Origin: Pseudoruminococcus_B sp937901805
GTDB taxonomy: Bacteria > Bacillota > Clostridia > Oscillospirales > Ruminococcaceae
Direction: 5' to 3'
NCBI GenBank assembly: GCA_963560245.1
Contig: CAUWNS010000031.1
Span: 1 to 21,271, forward strand
DNA: 21,271 nucleotides
This document shows, one piece after another, positions 1 through 8,045 of this stretch. Position numbers and translations under genes: made by a program. Within the stretch, counting starts at the first letter, position 1; every line of letters begins with the position of its first letter. The notes under the pieces were generated by a model. The model made no database searches and was not told the DNA's origin. It saw nothing but the letters and a program-made list of their open reading frames with translations.

Positions 1-152
1 CGGACCTGTTTTGCCTCATCCATCAGCGCGACCATTTCGCGCACCAGGATATTCCGTTTGCGGTCCATCAAATCAAAACCGAGTTTTGCCAGACTGAGCG
101 ATTTCTTTGTATTGATCAGATTTCCCTTGGTTGGGAAAACGGCTTGTGCCAT
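1..152 (-). CDS. atpD: V/A-type ATP synthase subunit D, N-terminal part (runs off window)
   Basis: Subunit D forms the central rotor shaft of the V1/A1 head, a long coiled coil that couples catalysis to the membrane ring. Only the first 50 codons are present; the gene continues past the left edge. The start is ATG at 152-150, preceded by GGAGGG at good spacing. The residues seen include the family's N-terminal pattern: FPTKGNLINTKKSLSLAKLG, then DLMDRKRNILVREM, close to the usual 'PTR.NLL.LK..L.LA..G.DLLK.KRD.L'. It is the last gene visible in the ATPase operon, 40 bp after the B subunit stop. The A-B-D order is typical of this operon type. The call is firm despite truncation. Confidence 0.9.
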   Translation of the reverse strand, partial: MAQAVFPTKGNLINTKKSLSLAKLGFDLMDRKRNILVREMVALMDEAKQV

Positions 153-192
153 AGGCTGTCCCTCCTGTCAGGCCGCATGGTTTCCGGAACAC

Positions 193-1602
193 TTAAAACT
201 TTTTGCGTTTGCGAAAACGATCTGCACGGCTGGAATCGTAAAACTGGAAGAGCAGATCCGTATCCACACGGTCGAGTTCCTCTTTCGGGAGCAGGCAGAG
301 CAGATCCCATCCGAGATCCAGCGTCTGTTCGATGGAGCGATCCTCATTTTCCCCCTGGGAAAGGAAGTTTTCCTCAAACTGTTTTCCGAATTCCAGATAG
401 GCCTTATCCGTTGGGGAGAGCTCTTCTTCTCCGATAACGGACGCGAGAGAGCGCGCATCGCTCACCTTGGCATAGCAGGCAAAGAGCTGGTTTGCCACAT
501 CGGTATGGTCTTCCCGGGTATAGCCTTTTCCAATACCGTCTTTCATCAGTCTGGAAAGGGACGGGAGCACCGATACCGGGGGATAAATCCCCTGCTGGGC
601 AAGTTCCCTGTCCAAAACGATCTGACCTTCCGTAATATATCCGGTCAGGTCCGGGATTGGGTGGGTGATATCGCCGTTGGGCATCGTCAGGATCGGGATC
701 TGGGTCACAGAACCCTTGGCACCCTTGATAATCCCGGCGCGCTCATACAGCGAAGCCAAATCAGAATAGAGATAGCCCGGATAGCCCTTTCTTCCCGGGA
801 TTTCCCCTTTGGAAGAGGAAAACTCACGGACGGCCTCCGCATAGGAAGTCATATCGGTCAGGATAACCAGAATGTGCATATCATGCTCGTAAGCGAGGTA
901 CTCCGCCGCAGTCAGGGCGCAGCGCGGAGTCAGGATACGCTCGATAATCGGGTCGTTGGAGAGGTTGACAAACATCGCCACGCGCTCCAGAACACCACTC
1001 TGTTCAAACTGGGACTTAAAGTAATCGGCAACGTCGTTTTTGACGCCCATTGCAGCAAACACAACGCCGAAGCCCTGTCCCGCTTCATCCGCAATTCTTG
1101 CCTGGCGGACAATCTGTGCGGCGAGTTTATCATGGGAGAGACCGGAATCCGAAAAAATCGGGAGTTTCTGGCCCCGGATCAGGGTCATTAACGCGTCGAT
1201 GGAAGAAATTCCGGTACGGATATAGTTCCTCGGATAGGTCCGGGAAACCGGGTTAATCGGTTTTCCGTTGATATCCGCATAGGATTCCGGGAAGATCTCT
1301 CCCAAACCGTCAACCGGTTTGCCCGCCCCATTGAAAATACGCCCCAGCAGTTCCTTGGAAAGGGGCAGTTCCATCGGTTTTCCAGTAAATTTTGTCGTGG
1401 TATTGACCAGGGACAGATCATTTGTCCCTTCAAAGACCTGGATGACAACGCGTTCGCCCTGAATTTCCACGACACGCCCCAGACGGGAGGCGCCGTTTTG
1501 CAGCCTGAGTTCCACGAGTTCATCAAAGCTTGCATTCGGCACATGGTCAAGGACAATCAGGGAGCCGTTGATCTCATCCAGTCCAAGATATTGAATTGCC
1601 AT
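193..1602 (-). CDS. atpB: V/A-type ATP synthase subunit B (non-catalytic nucleotide-binding subunit)
   Basis: Subunit B alternates with subunit A in the A3B3 head of the cytoplasmic V1/A1 sector and carries the regulatory, non-catalytic nucleotide sites. The product is 469 aa, normal for the family. It lacks a Walker A P-loop; the equivalent place reads IFSDSGLSHDKLAAQ (about residues 149-163), the usual B-subunit form. GRKGYPGYLYSDLASLYERA and SVLPSLSRLMKDGIG are also family hallmarks. I chose ATG at 1602 because GGAGGG lies just upstream and the protein then begins MAIQYLGLDEI, matching family N-termini. The frame is open 39 codons further upstream, but that stretch overlaps the end of subunit A and looks like noise. 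The gene sits 34 bp after atpA and 40 bp before atpD. Confidence 0.96.
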   Translation of the reverse strand: MAIQYLGLDEINGSLIVLDHVPNASFDELVELRLQNGASRLGRVVEIQGERVVIQVFEGTNDLSLVNTTTKFTGKPMELPLSKELLGRIFNGAGKPVDGLGEIFPESYADINGKPINPVSRTYPRNYIRTGISSIDALMTLIRGQKLPIFSDSGLSHDKLAAQIVRQARIADEAGQGFGVVFAAMGVKNDVADYFKSQFEQSGVLERVAMFVNLSNDPIIERILTPRCALTAAEYLAYEHDMHILVILTDMTSYAEAVREFSSSKGEIPGRKGYPGYLYSDLASLYERAGIIKGAKGSVTQIPILTMPNGDITHPIPDLTGYITEGQIVLDRELAQQGIYPPVSVLPSLSRLMKDGIGKGYTREDHTDVANQLFACYAKVSDARSLASVIGEEELSPTDKAYLEFGKQFEENFLSQGENEDRSIEQTLDLGWDLLCLLPKEELDRVDTDLLFQFYDSSRADRFRKRKKF

Positions 1603-1636
1603 TGTTTTTCCCTCCGTTCCTTTACTCAGCCGGTAA

Positions 1637-3388
1637 TTACCGGTCGCTCTGCGCAAGCTTTTCGTCAATATCCTTATAATAATCCTCGAACATCTCCAGC
1701 TTATCGTTCGGGATATCATATTTGATACGGGTCAGCTTGTCAAAAATTCCGGTTGAGAGGATATTGGAAATTGGGATGCTGCGGGAGACGAGTTCCGTGG
1801 ACTTATCATAGAGATACAAAATCACTTTCATCATTTCCCGCTGTTTTTCCATCGGGACATAGGTGTCGTCCGCATGGAACGCATTTTGCTGCAAAAAACC
1901 GACGCGGATGACCTTTGCAATTTCAATCACCAGCTTCTGATCGTCCGGGAGGACGTCGGAACCAATCAGCTTGACAATTTCCATCAGGCGCGCTTCCTCT
2001 GCAAGCAGCGCAGTAATCCGGCGCTTGAGCGGCAGGAAGTCTTTCCCCACGTTCTGATTGTAATACTCGGTAAAATCATCGTCATATTCGCTGTAGCTGG
2101 TCATCCAGTTGATCGCCGGATAGTGGCGCGCATAAGCCAGGGATTTATCCAGTGCCCAGAAGCAGCGGACAAAACGCTTGGTATTCTGGGTAACCGGCTC
2201 GGAGAAGTCGGAGCCCTGCGGGGAAACCGCGCCGATAATGGTGACGGAACCCTCCGTCCCATTCAAATTGGTCATGTAGCCTGCGCGTTCGTAGAAGCCG
2301 GACAGGCGGGACGGCAGATAAGCCGGGAAGCCTTCTTCCGCAGGCATTTCCTCCAGACGGCCGGAGATCTCGCGCAGCGCCTCCGCCCAACGGGATGTAG
2401 AATCCGCCATAATCGCCACATGGTAACCCATATCGCGGTAGTACTCCGCGAGGGTAATACCGGTATAGATAGATGCCTCACGCGCTGCAACCGGCATATT
2501 GGAAGTGTTGGCAATCAGGACGGTACGGTCGGTCAGGGCTTTGCCCGTCCTCGGGTCGATCAATTCTGAGAATTCCTCAAGCACCTGGGTCATCTCGTTG
2601 CCGCGCTCCCCGCAGCCGATGTATACGATGATGTCCGCATCACACCACTTTGCCAGCTGATGCTGGGTCATAGTTTTTCCGGTTCCAAACCCTCCCGGAA
2701 TGGCGGCGGTGCCTCCCTTTGCCACTGGGAACATGGTGTCGATAATCCTCTGTCCGGTAATCAGCGGGCGGTTGGTCGGCATCCGATGTGCTACCGGACG
2801 CGGAGTACGGATCGGCCATTTCTGGCAGAGGGTCAGTTCATGTTCCACACCATCCGCATCACGGATGACGGCGACCACATCGTTGACTTTATATCTGCCG
2901 TTTTCTTTGACCGAAACAACCTCTCCCTCCAGAAGCGGGGAGAGCATGCATTTGTGGACAATCTGGGAGGTTTCCGGACAAGCGGCATAGATCTGCCCGC
3001 CTTTGAGGGTATCCCCCGCCTTCACTGTCAGCGTGACGTCATACTCCCGCTGCTGATCCAGGGATGGGATATCGGAACCAACGCCGATAAAAGCGCCTTC
3101 ATCCTCCGCCATATCGCGCAGCGGGCGCTCGATTCCGTCAAAAATATTCGAGATAATGCCCGGGCCAAGCGTCGCGCAAAGCGGGGAGCCGGTGGTATAG
3201 ACGGGCTCGCCCGGTTTGAGTCCGGTTGTTCCCTCATAGACCTGTATCGTCGTCTCCTTATCCGTAATGGAGATGACCTCCCCAATAATCCTATTTTTTC
3301 CAACATAGACCATTTCCAGCATGGAAAAGTCCTTGGTATTGCGGACCTTGATAACAGGCCCGTTAATCGAATAGATGACATTCGCCAT
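1637..3388 (-). CDS. atpA: V/A-type ATP synthase subunit A (catalytic)
   Basis: This is the catalytic subunit of the V1/A1 head, which hydrolyses or makes ATP while H+ or Na+ moves through the membrane ring. The product is 583 aa, the usual length. The Walker A loop is GGFGTGKT at residues 232-239, and the catalytic Glu is in GCGERGNEM (E261). DSTSRWAEALREISGRL and EEGFPAYLPSRL are family-specific. The A-only insertion that separates it from F-type beta subunits lies around residues 110-190. The P-loop second position is Gly where many relatives have Pro or Ala, a minor variant. ATG at 3388 is preceded by GGAGGTGA. It is 25 bp after subunit E and 34 bp before subunit B. Whether the enzyme runs as synthase or pump, and on which ion, cannot be read from this subunit. 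Confidence 0.97.
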   Translation of the reverse strand: MANVIYSINGPVIKVRNTKDFSMLEMVYVGKNRIIGEVISITDKETTIQVYEGTTGLKPGEPVYTTGSPLCATLGPGIISNIFDGIERPLRDMAEDEGAFIGVGSDIPSLDQQREYDVTLTVKAGDTLKGGQIYAACPETSQIVHKCMLSPLLEGEVVSVKENGRYKVNDVVAVIRDADGVEHELTLCQKWPIRTPRPVAHRMPTNRPLITGQRIIDTMFPVAKGGTAAIPGGFGTGKTMTQHQLAKWCDADIIVYIGCGERGNEMTQVLEEFSELIDPRTGKALTDRTVLIANTSNMPVAAREASIYTGITLAEYYRDMGYHVAIMADSTSRWAEALREISGRLEEMPAEEGFPAYLPSRLSGFYERAGYMTNLNGTEGSVTIIGAVSPQGSDFSEPVTQNTKRFVRCFWALDKSLAYARHYPAINWMTSYSEYDDDFTEYYNQNVGKDFLPLKRRITALLAEEARLMEIVKLIGSDVLPDDQKLVIEIAKVIRVGFLQQNAFHADDTYVPMEKQREMMKVILYLYDKSTELVSRSIPISNILSTGIFDKLTRIKYDIPNDKLEMFEDYYKDIDEKLAQSDR

Positions 3389-3413
3389 TGTTTTTCACCT
3401 CCAAAAGACCTGT

Positions 3414-4010
3414 TTAATCTGTGACTCTCAGTGTACAGCGCTCATAGAAAGACTGGCGCTCCCCTTCCAGCAGGCTTTCGAAGGTTTCATCCTCCAAAAC
3501 ACGCTTATCATAGTTTACAATGGTAAAGCCACCGAGATGATTTTTGGAATCTGCTTCTACCGTTATGCCGGGAATAGTCTTTTTCAAGACATCCTCGAAT
3601 TTCAAATCCTCCTTGCAGACCCGGATCACGGCACCTTCACAGGGAAATTCCCTCGCCACTGCCAAAAGCCTGCGTACGAGGTAATTTTCATAGGAACTGC
3701 TGCCTGTAAACTGCCTGAGCTGCTCTTTCACATCCATAAATATCTGTTCTACCAGAGAATTGCGGTACTCCAAAAGTTCCCGTTTGCAGGCAAGGTCATG
3801 CTGGGTCACTTCCCGTTTGTGCTTTGCCTTGATTGCGCGCACCTGTTCCTGCATATAGGTATACATCTTATTGTACTGTATGTCGCGGACTTTTTCATAT
3901 TCCTGTTTTTTATACGCCTCAATTTCAGCGTCAATTTTCTCAATTTTTTTGCCGGTTTCCTGTTCAATTGCTTTTTCAAACACCGACAATTTCTGAGCAT
4001 CGTATGCCAT
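3414..4010 (-). CDS. atpE: V/A-type ATP synthase subunit E (peripheral stalk)
   Basis: Subunit E pairs with the G/H coiled coil to form the peripheral stalks that hold the A3B3 head against the rotor torque. The 198-aa product has the expected plan. A long charged helix fills roughly residues 5-90 (KAIEQETGKKIEKIDAEIEA, KRELLEYRNSLVEQIF). A mixed alpha/beta C-terminal domain ends with LGGFTIVNYDKRVLEDETFE, similar to the 'GG......g.i..dnTle.rl' ending of the family. ATG at 4010 follows GGAGGG. The gene lies 53 bp after subunit F, with a small hairpin in the gap, and 25 bp before atpA. The identification rests on helix pattern, C-terminal motif and operon position. Confidence 0.9.
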   Translation of the reverse strand: MAYDAQKLSVFEKAIEQETGKKIEKIDAEIEAYKKQEYEKVRDIQYNKMYTYMQEQVRAIKAKHKREVTQHDLACKRELLEYRNSLVEQIFMDVKEQLRQFTGSSSYENYLVRRLLAVAREFPCEGAVIRVCKEDLKFEDVLKKTIPGITVEADSKNHLGGFTIVNYDKRVLEDETFESLLEGERQSFYERCTLRVTD

Positions 4011-4027
4011 GCCTTTCCCTCCAATCC

Positions 4028-4043
4028 AGGCGGAAAACCGCCT
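4028..4043 (-). promoter_or_regulatory. Small stem-loop in the F-E gap of the ATPase operon
   Basis: A perfect 6-bp stem (AGGCGG and CCGCCT) with a four-base loop lies between subunits F and E. It sits a few bases before the GGAGGG ribosome-binding site of subunit E. In the direction of transcription no T-run follows, so it is not a terminator. It could mark an mRNA processing point or tune initiation at subunit E; that is inference. Confidence 0.4.
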
Positions 4044-4063
4044 TTTATCATGCCGCGTTTCCG

Positions 4064-4372
4064 CTAAATTTTGATTCCAATCGCCTCCCGGACATACCGG
4101 GTGATGTTGTCGCCGATATCGTCCGAACCATGGCGGTCCGGAATTTCAACAATCAAAGGGAACTTCACATGCAGCTTTAAATCATAGATCAGCTGCGGGC
4201 ACAGCTTGACAAGTTTTTCAGACACAAGGACAATCCCAATTTCTTTGTCTTCCATAGCAGAACGGATTGCCTGCTCCACTTCGCCCGGTTCATGGACAAC
4301 CACGCCTTCAATCCCTGCAAGGCGCATTCCCATTTGGGTGTCAATGTTATCGCTGACACAGAAAAACTTCAT
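4064..4372 (-). CDS. atpF: V/A-type ATP synthase subunit F
   Basis: Subunit F binds the central shaft subunit D and contributes to rotor coupling and to control of ATP hydrolysis. The product is 102 aa, the normal size. The sequence fits the small Rossmann-like fold of the family: MKFFCVSDNIDTQMGMRLAG at the start, a central strand IGIVLVSEKLV, and KFPLIVEIPDRHG towards the end, matching the conserved 'P.i.eIPd..g' motif. ATG at 4372 is preceded by a weaker GGGG-type ribosome-binding site. It lies 74 bp after subunit K, with a strong stem-loop between, and 53 bp before subunit E. Confidence 0.92.
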   Translation of the reverse strand: MKFFCVSDNIDTQMGMRLAGIEGVVVHEPGEVEQAIRSAMEDKEIGIVLVSEKLVKLCPQLIYDLKLHVKFPLIVEIPDRHGSDDIGDNITRYVREAIGIKI

Positions 4373-4404
4373 TTTCTACGCCCCATTCCTTACTTTTTGA
4401 AAAG

Positions 4405-4441
4405 AAATCTGCGGCACCGTATGGACCCGCACCGCAGATTT
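4405..4441 (-). promoter_or_regulatory. Stem-loop just after the proteolipid gene (attenuator or mRNA-stability element)
   Basis: A perfect 10-bp stem (AAATCTGCGG and CCGCAGATTT) with a 17-base loop starts 5 bases after the stop codon of subunit K. On the minus strand it is followed by a broken T-run (CTTTTC), so it could act as a weak, leaky terminator. It could equally protect the 3' end of a processed K transcript. Either role would raise K relative to downstream subunits, as the ring needs many copies of K per complex. The role is inferred; the hairpin is plain in the sequence. Confidence 0.6.
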
Positions 4442-4446
4442 GTTTC

Positions 4447-4884
4447 TTACAGGCTCGTAATAATCATAAAGGAGATAAGCAGCCCGTATACGCCGATGCC
4501 TTCTCCAAGTCCGACAAATACGATAGACTTACCAAAGGATTTCGGATCCTCACTGCACGCGCCGATTGCTGCCGGAGCACCAGCTGCAACTGCGATACCA
4601 GCGCCAATACAGGACATTCCGGTTACCAAAGCGGCAGCCAAATACCCAAGGCCCTGCCCCATGCTGACAACGGCTTCGGCAGCTTCCGGGGCTGCCGCGG
4701 AAACAAATCCGCCGATGGGGAGAATCATCATCAACAGGCAAAGGCCAAAGAATGCACAGAGATTGCAGATGATGGAACGCTTCGCTTTTACTCCGGTAGT
4801 TGCTCCACGATAAACCGGAACAAGCGGAGCCATCAAAAGACCAACGACAAGCAGGGGTGCTACAAATAAAAGTACAGTTTTCAT
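4447..4884 (-). CDS. ntpK: V/A-type ATP synthase subunit K (proteolipid, rotor ring)
   Basis: Subunit K forms the membrane rotor ring that carries H+ or Na+. The 145-aa product has four predicted membrane segments: about 3-25, 40-60, 79-108 and 118-143. The second hairpin is a classic c-subunit unit, with Gly/Ala-rich SCIGAGIAVAAGAPAAIGA, a polar loop SEDPKSFGK, and VGLGEGIGVYGLLISF containing the ion-binding carboxylate E128. The first hairpin has neither the Gly-rich helix nor a carboxylate, so one ion site per two hairpins is expected. I chose ATG at 4884 over one 24 bases upstream because GGAGG sits 9 bases before it and the protein then starts directly at the first membrane segment. Stem-loops lie on both sides of the gene. 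Confidence 0.93.
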   Translation of the reverse strand: MKTVLLFVAPLLVVGLLMAPLVPVYRGATTGVKAKRSIICNLCAFFGLCLLMMILPIGGFVSAAAPEAAEAVVSMGQGLGYLAAALVTGMSCIGAGIAVAAGAPAAIGACSEDPKSFGKSIVFVGLGEGIGVYGLLISFMIITSL

Positions 4885-4918
4885 AATCAATAACCTCCAT
4901 AAACTCACATTTATCTAC

Positions 4919-4938
4919 AACCGTACCTATATACGGTT
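4919..4938 (-). promoter_or_regulatory. Stem-loop in the I-K gap, upstream of the proteolipid gene
   Basis: A perfect 7-bp stem (AACCGTA and TACGGTT) with a six-base loop lies in the 63-bp gap between subunit I and subunit K, about 35 bases before the K start. No T-run follows on the minus strand, so it is not an intrinsic terminator. Together with the hairpin at 4405-4441 it brackets the K cistron, which suggests processing or stability control of that segment. Confidence 0.45.
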
Positions 4939-4947
4939 TTGATTTCC

Positions 4948-6891
4948 TTAATTTTTCTCTTCTTCGTATTCCACCTTAGCAGGGACATACGGTTTTCCAT
5001 CGCCTTCATAGAACCGGCTGAACGTCTCGTAGAAAACAAGCCTCAACACCTGGATACCGACCAAAAGACCTTCCAGTCCCATAACGAAAATATTTCCGAT
5101 GATTACAACAACCGGGCTTCCTGTAGCCCCCACCATCTCGGCCAGCGTCATGACGACCGACATCATGCCCGCATGGCTGAGGACAAATCCGCCGACTCTC
5201 AAAAACGACAGAGTATTGGTGATATAGCTAAGCATCATCTCAAACAGCTCAAAGAACGTCTGCATGATAAAACCTGCCGCACCGCCTTCGGGTTTGAAAT
5301 CGCGTTTATGCTCACACAGGCGAGCCAACGGTTCTTTGAGTGCAATCAGCACAAGAGGAAGTACAATTACCAACAGGATAAACAACGGGTTGAACAGGTT
5401 GATTCCGGAAACCAGCATCAGCACCGCCGCCAAAATGGTTCCAAGATATAATACCAATCCGGCAATTCCATTGTTGGAAAAGACAGCGCTTTCATAATTT
5501 TTTTTGCGCAGTCCCAGATAAATATTCATAATAATGGAGCTTACCACCACGATTACACCAATTCCTACCACGCTGATAAGCAGCATATTGGTGGTCTGCG
5601 GTTCAAAAACATCGATTGGTTTTTCCGCAAAGCCAAGTGCATGGAACATCGGGTCAAGCAGGTTTTCAAACCCAAAGACCGATCCATAAATCGTACCGAA
5701 TACCATGCTGGAAATGCCGCACCGGGAGACAATCGCGCCCAGCTGCATCTTTTTAAAGCGCCAGAACAAATACCCTCCAACCGCAAGGACAAGCCCCTGG
5801 CCCAGATCGCCGAACATCATCCCAAACAGCAGGACATAGATAAACCCGATAAAGCTGGTCGGGTTCATATCGTAATAGTCCGGCAGTCCGTACATGGTAA
5901 CATACATCTCGAAAGGTTTAAAAAACCAGTTGGTTTTCAGCTTTACCGGAGGGCGCAGCCGTGCATCCGCGTCCTCGGGCTGTACTTCGCAGATAACATC
6001 CTCCATATCCTGAAACAGCCCTATAAATTCATCCTCCCTGTTTTTGGGGACAAATCCCTCCAGGTGGAATTGCCGATAAGCCGTCACTGCATACCGGCGG
6101 TAGGAAAACGTATCGTTTTTCATCTTCAGGTAAGAATACAGTTTCTGAAATTCCTGCCGTTTGCCTTCTCCCAGCTCCTGCAGCTGTTTGCGGACGGCTT
6201 CCAGTTCCTGATGCTCCTTTTTCAGCTGATCTTCCATTTCCCGGGCTGCGGCCTGAGGCGTCCCATGCGCGTAATCCGGAAGATGTATTTCCTCAAAATA
6301 GAGAGAGGAAAACAGTTCTTCAATTTCCTCCGCATTTTCTTCCGGTGCAAAGTAAACGCCCCAATAGTAGTCCTCATCATGATCAAAGGCAAAGAAAAAG
6401 AAATTTTTCTTCTCGAAATAGGAGAGCTTTAAATAACTGTCTTTCGGCAATTTTCCAAAACGGGCAACAGAATATTTTGATCGGGAAATATCTTCCAGAT
6501 TAATATTCATACCCTGCAAATGATTCACCTGCGCCAGAACCTGCTCATGCATAGCAATCCTGTTTTTCAACTCTTCACTGTGTTTGCTTGCCTCAGTCGC
6601 GTCGCACCAAATTTTTTGTACGGCTTCCCTCAAATCTGCCACATCCATGGACAAATTTCCATAGTCTCTGTACACAGCCGGGATGCTCAATGTATGAAAA
6701 GCATCCGCCAGCCGCTGCAGCAATGGAGCATACGGGTTTTCCTCCTGCACAGGATGAAACCCTTTCTCCCCGGTGCTTCCTGCCGCCATCTCCGGATGAA
6801 ACATTTCCGTTTTACAGCAGAGTTCCAGTACACGGTCCAGGGAATCCATGCTTCCCATGATGTTGATAAGCGACATTTTCTCAATGGACAT
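4948..6891 (-). CDS. ntpI: V/A-type ATP synthase subunit I (membrane stator, a-subunit)
   Basis: Subunit I is the membrane stator. It forms the two half-channels for the ion and anchors the peripheral stalks. The 647-aa product has a soluble half to about residue 335 with coiled-coil stretches near 85-125 and 210-260. A membrane half follows with about seven or eight hydrophobic segments, starting at SFIGFIYVLLFGMMFGDLGQ. The key Arg that faces the rotor Glu is in TNTLSFLRVGGFVLSHAG (R565). An in-frame GTG at 6897 is possible, but AAGGTGG stands 7 bases before ATG 6891 and would be too close to the GTG, so I start at 6891. It lies 74 bp after subunit C and 63 bp before subunit K. Confidence 0.95.
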   Translation of the reverse strand: MSIEKMSLINIMGSMDSLDRVLELCCKTEMFHPEMAAGSTGEKGFHPVQEENPYAPLLQRLADAFHTLSIPAVYRDYGNLSMDVADLREAVQKIWCDATEASKHSEELKNRIAMHEQVLAQVNHLQGMNINLEDISRSKYSVARFGKLPKDSYLKLSYFEKKNFFFFAFDHDEDYYWGVYFAPEENAEEIEELFSSLYFEEIHLPDYAHGTPQAAAREMEDQLKKEHQELEAVRKQLQELGEGKRQEFQKLYSYLKMKNDTFSYRRYAVTAYRQFHLEGFVPKNREDEFIGLFQDMEDVICEVQPEDADARLRPPVKLKTNWFFKPFEMYVTMYGLPDYYDMNPTSFIGFIYVLLFGMMFGDLGQGLVLAVGGYLFWRFKKMQLGAIVSRCGISSMVFGTIYGSVFGFENLLDPMFHALGFAEKPIDVFEPQTTNMLLISVVGIGVIVVVSSIIMNIYLGLRKKNYESAVFSNNGIAGLVLYLGTILAAVLMLVSGINLFNPLFILLVIVLPLVLIALKEPLARLCEHKRDFKPEGGAAGFIMQTFFELFEMMLSYITNTLSFLRVGGFVLSHAGMMSVVMTLAEMVGATGSPVVVIIGNIFVMGLEGLLVGIQVLRLVFYETFSRFYEGDGKPYVPAKVEYEEEKN

Positions 6892-6965
6892 AGGCACACC
6901 ACCTTTCTACCCTTATTCAAAACCCGCCTGGTATGCGGTGAGCAATGACTGATAAAGATCGTGCT

Positions 6966-8015
6966 TTACATCGTCAAAAGCTTACGGATTTCCTCCGCGG
7001 ATACCTGATAACGAATCCCCTCAATAATATGAAATACATTTCCAAGTTCCAGCTGACTGAGGGTAAAATATGCCAGAAACACGACAGCCGCACTGGTGGA
7101 AAAATGAAGGTATTTTCGGCTAATCTGATAGCTGACCCGCTCTGTATAGTGTTCAATATAAGAAAAATCCTGAAACGGATGTCTGCGGGCATAAGCGGTG
7201 GAAGAAATCACCCTTTCCAACGCCTCTTTATCCGGGGCCTCAATCATATTTTGCACCTGTTTCTCCTTCAGTTTATACCGATAGGGATACAGACGGCGGG
7301 CAACCGTTGCCGATTTTGCCCCAAAAAAGACCTTCGTACGATAAATACTTGTCAGATTAAGCAGTTCAATCCTTGTCAGCAGCAGTTCTTCCAGCTGCCT
7401 GCGCACGCTTCCTTTATAACTCTTTTTAATCATTGCAAAATAGCGTTTAAAAAAGTATTCATAGAAAGCATGTTCACACGCAACATAATTAATCGTAGGA
7501 ACCTCGTCCGTCGGATGGAACCGCTGCAAAATCTGTGCATATTCGGTGCCCTTCAGTACATCGATGAGTTCATCATAGGTTCTGACTTTTGCGACAGCCA
7601 TCAAATCCACATTGGCCTGGGAAATCAGGTAAGCCGGCAAATCCATAATAAAGCTCTCGGCATTGTCCGCTTTGAGAAGCAGCACCATTCGTAAAATCTC
7701 CACAATCTCCTCTTCCATAATGACATAATGGAAGATATCTTCCCGTTTGACATTGAGATAGCGGTACATTTTACTGTATTTTTCAAAAGCTTCCCGCGTG
7801 AGCATATTCTCCAGCTGTCTGCGGTGAATATTCGCCGGATTGACATTTTCCAGCGCATACCGGAAATGCGTCTGATTTTTCAGATAAGAGGCCGCTTCAC
7901 TGACACTGCGGCAGCGAAGCAGTTCTTCATATTGTTCTATTGTAATACGTTTTCCATACATGCCGCGCGCTTTTGCAGCAATGACATTATTGGAATAGGA
8001 GCTAAGCATGAACAT
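6966..8015 (-). CDS. atpC: V/A-type ATP synthase subunit C (d/AC39 family)
   Basis: Subunit C (called d in eukaryotes) sits on top of the rotor ring and receives the end of the D-F shaft. The 349-aa product is within the family range and is almost wholly helical and soluble. The N-terminal SNNVIAAKARGMYGKRIT resembles the family's 'Y.n.rvra....L' start, and repeated helices with LL.KADNAESF and YDELIDVLKGTEYAQIL fit AC39 repeats. ATG at 8015 follows GGGGGAGGGG closely; ATG at 8009 is an alternative with somewhat longer spacing. It is 30 bp after the first gene of the operon. Identification relies on length, helix pattern and position. Confidence 0.9.
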   Translation of the reverse strand: MFMLSSYSNNVIAAKARGMYGKRITIEQYEELLRCRSVSEAASYLKNQTHFRYALENVNPANIHRRQLENMLTREAFEKYSKMYRYLNVKREDIFHYVIMEEEIVEILRMVLLLKADNAESFIMDLPAYLISQANVDLMAVAKVRTYDELIDVLKGTEYAQILQRFHPTDEVPTINYVACEHAFYEYFFKRYFAMIKKSYKGSVRRQLEELLLTRIELLNLTSIYRTKVFFGAKSATVARRLYPYRYKLKEKQVQNMIEAPDKEALERVISSTAYARRHPFQDFSYIEHYTERVSYQISRKYLHFSTSAAVVFLAYFTLSQLELGNVFHIIEGIRYQVSAEEIRKLLTM

Positions 8016-8045
8016 TTCCCCTCCCCCGGTAGCTCGCTATACAAT

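Noticed and set aside
58..1191. A 377-codon open frame on the plus strand opposite the B subunit gene
   Set aside because: It is fully antisense to a clearly conserved gene, has no ribosome-binding site or recognisable domain, and reflects codon bias of the real gene.
2660..3424. A 254-codon plus-strand open frame opposite the A subunit gene
   Set aside because: Antisense shadow of the catalytic subunit; no ribosome-binding site and no family resemblance.
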